DNA of 8,134 bases from Ignavibacteriales bacterium. GTDB lineage: Bacteria > Bacteroidota > Ignavibacteria > Ignavibacteriales > Ignavibacteriaceae. Of this stretch, positions 6,595 through 8,134 are shown one piece after another. The notes beneath the pieces are model-generated. The model had not been told where the DNA came from. It did not search any database and saw nothing but the letters and a program-made list of their open reading frames with translations. The translations under genes and the position numbers were made by a program. Numbering within the stretch: the stretch's first letter is position 1; the number at the start of each line of letters is the position of its first letter. The stretch covers positions 1-8,134 of the forward strand of contig DAIERC010000354.1 of the NCBI GenBank assembly GCA_027347125.1. The letters run 5' to 3'.

Positions 6595-7881
6595 ATGAGA
6601 GTAAAATATTTAACTTTTCTCTTCGCCGGTATTTTCATCCTGCCGGTTAGCGCACAGGTAGAATTGGCCACAGAGCAAAATTCCTACGGACGTTCTCCTA
6701 AATTTTTCCAGGAGCTTCTTAATTTTTCTTCGGGACAAAACGGCACTACACGAGTGGATGTGTTCATCCAGATTCCATATACAAGCATTCAATTTATTAA
6801 ATCGGAAAATAAATTTATTGCCGACTACATTATCAACCTTTCGGTGTTTAACGAGGATAAAGAAAAAGTAATTGCGGAAAAAACGTGGGATTCTAAAGTA
6901 GAAGTGGAAAATTTTGATGAGACTGTTTCTAAAAATAATTATACACTTAATCTAAAATCTTTTTATCTGCACCCCGGTAAATATGTTCTCAGGAGTTCGG
7001 TTCAAGATAAGGAATCGAATAAAGAGTTTCCATTAGAATCAAAATTTACCGTAAGAAATCTTTCGGGTAATGTTGCGCTTAGCGATATTATGTTTCTAAA
7101 CAAAAGGTATGAAGAAGACGGTAAAAATAAAATCTCCCCGAATATTTCACGTAATGTTGCTTACATACAAAACGGCTTACCGGTTTTTTACGAATTATAT
7201 TCTCAAAAACCGCATAAACTATTTTTAATATATACAATATCAGACGATAAGAAACAGACTGTTTTTGAAGATACTACTTATAGAAATGTTGATACCGGGA
7301 AAACACAAATATTTTATACATTAAAAGACAGCAGCTTCAGTTTTGGATATTATACGCTTCTAATACAGGCCGGCGACTCGGCAAATAATAGAGTTGTTGC
7401 GGAAGTAAGCAAGTCGTTCTTTTCCAGATGGATAGGAATGCCGGTATCTATTACAGATCTGGATAAAGCTACCGATGAAATGGTATATATAGCATCAGCC
7501 TCTGAGATCAGTCATATAAAAAATGCTGAAACTAAAAATGAAAAACTTAAACGCTTTAAAGAGTTCTGGAAAACTCAAGACCCTACGCCTTCTACGGAAG
7601 AAAACGAAGTGTTTGATGAATATTACAGAAGAGTTGCGTATGCAAATGCTCATTTTTCCAGGTACTTCCAAGGCTGGCGCACCGACATGGGAATGGTCTT
7701 TATTCTTTTAGGCCCTCCTAACAATGTTGAGCGACACCCCTTTGATATCGATTCGAAGCCGTACGAAGTGTGGTCTTATTATCAATTAAACCAAAGTTTT
7801 GTTTTTATTGACGATACCGGTTTCGGGGACTACAGGCTAATTACTCCAATAACCGGCGAGCTGTATAGATTTAGAAGATAA
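6595..7881 (+). CDS. Exported GWxTD-domain protein
   Basis: This is a 428-residue secreted or periplasmic protein. Residues 1-20 form a classic signal peptide (MRVKY, a hydrophobic core, then PVSA before Q21), with likely signal peptidase I cleavage after A20 and no lipobox Cys. Residues about 50-275 look like beta-rich sandwich modules, with strand pairs such as FIADYIINLSVFNEDKEKV and GKYVLRSSVQD. A helical stretch at about 286-360, rich in Lys and Glu, leads into the GWxTD signature G360-W-R-T-D364, extended as MGMVFILLGPP (365-375). After it come VERHPFD and YEVWSYY, both usual in this family. GWxTD proteins (TIGR04514 type) are found in Bacteroidota, Ignavibacteria, Acidobacteria and related lineages and have no settled biochemical function. 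The gene follows rimO by 14 bases and precedes a sugar kinase by 11, so it is probably co-transcribed. Domain call good, role unknown. Confidence 0.88.
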   Translation: MRVKYLTFLFAGIFILPVSAQVELATEQNSYGRSPKFFQELLNFSSGQNGTTRVDVFIQIPYTSIQFIKSENKFIADYIINLSVFNEDKEKVIAEKTWDSKVEVENFDETVSKNNYTLNLKSFYLHPGKYVLRSSVQDKESNKEFPLESKFTVRNLSGNVALSDIMFLNKRYEEDGKNKISPNISRNVAYIQNGLPVFYELYSQKPHKLFLIYTISDDKKQTVFEDTTYRNVDTGKTQIFYTLKDSSFSFGYYTLLIQAGDSANNRVVAEVSKSFFSRWIGMPVSITDLDKATDEMVYIASASEISHIKNAETKNEKLKRFKEFWKTQDPTPSTEENEVFDEYYRRVAYANAHFSRYFQGWRTDMGMVFILLGPPNNVERHPFDIDSKPYEVWSYYQLNQSFVFIDDTGFGDYRLITPITGELYRFRR

Positions 7882-7892
7882 AAAGAGTGATT

Positions 7893-8134
7893 ATGATTTT
7901 AACTATTACTATAAATCCCCTTCTTGAAAGAAGATTCTCTTTTAAGAATGTTAATTTTGGCCTTGAAAATCGGGACGGAAAAGAAGAAATTAAAGTTGGC
8001 GGTAAAGGTATAAACGTAAGCAGACAGCTTAACCAATTAAGTACGGGAAATTTTGCTTTTACTTTTTACGGCGGAAACAACGGTAAACTTCTTAAAGAAA
8101 AATTGGCGAAAGAAAATATTAAATTCTCTTCTGT
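7893..8134 (+). CDS. PfkB-family sugar kinase, N-terminal part (1-phosphofructokinase/LacC-like)
   Basis: The frame opens at ATG 7893, 11 bases after the GWxTD stop, and runs off the right edge after 80 complete codons. The start MILTITINPLLERRF matches the first strand of the FruK/LacC/PfkB branch of ribokinase-like enzymes, which phosphorylate fructose-1-P, tagatose-6-P or fructose-6-P with ATP. GGKGINVSRQL (residues 36-46) is the N-terminal PfkB signature that contacts the sugar, and YGGNNGKLLKEKL (59-71) fits the following GG..G strand and helix. The usual NPAxD motif reads NPLLE here, with Glu12 where Asp normally binds sugar hydroxyls. This suggests an altered substrate or a divergent branch. 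The ATP-binding half and the catalytic GAGD base are outside the window, so activity cannot be judged. The ribosome site is weak (AAGAG at 7883-7887). Confidence 0.85.
   Translation, partial: MILTITINPLLERRFSFKNVNFGLENRDGKEEIKVGGKGINVSRQLNQLSTGNFAFTFYGGNNGKLLKEKLAKENIKFSS

Overview
The window is a compact AT-rich bacterial chromosomal segment with every recognisable gene on the + strand. Two genes are cut by the window edges and eight are complete. I see no tRNA, rRNA, CRISPR array, insertion sequence, phage gene or convincing terminator. The gene set (GWxTD-domain protein, DUF3108 protein, zinc-ribbon/DUF2007 protein beside cdsA, CPBP membrane protease, GT9 heptosyltransferase-like enzyme) points to the Bacteroidota/Chlorobiota/Ignavibacteriota group. 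I favour an Ignavibacteria-like organism because several starts carry clear Shine-Dalgarno sequences, including a perfect AGGAGG, which are rare in Bacteroidota proper. This taxonomic call is inference from family content and style, not from a database match.

Left block (1-2936): the C-terminal end of a TPR protein, a 3-methyladenine DNA glycosylase of the AAG/MPG type, a GT9 glycosyltransferase and an exported DUF3108 protein. The glycosylase and GT9 genes overlap by 4 bases (ATGA), and the GT9 and DUF3108 genes overlap by 8 bases, so these three are almost certainly co-transcribed. The GT9 and DUF3108 genes suggest cell-envelope (LPS or glycan) work. The DNA-repair gene appears to share the transcript rather than the function.

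The only sizeable gap (2937-3090, 154 bases) is very AT-rich, has only weak inverted repeats, and probably separates two transcription units.

Right block (3091-8134): a CPBP-family intramembrane protease, a small zinc-ribbon/DUF2007 protein, CdsA (CDP-diacylglycerol synthase), RimO (ribosomal protein S12 methylthiotransferase), an exported GWxTD-domain protein, and the first 80 residues of a PfkB-family sugar kinase. Spacing is 8 bases, a 1-base overlap, then gaps of 36, 14 and 11 bases, so the block looks like one operon. It mixes phospholipid synthesis, ribosome modification, an envelope protein and sugar phosphorylation.

I do not find an obviously new defence, mobile or biosynthetic system. 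The most interesting points are the coupling of a GlnB-like-fold DUF2007 zinc-ribbon protein to cdsA, an Asp-to-Glu change at the expected sugar-binding position of the PfkB-family kinase, and the poorly characterised exported DUF3108 and GWxTD proteins.
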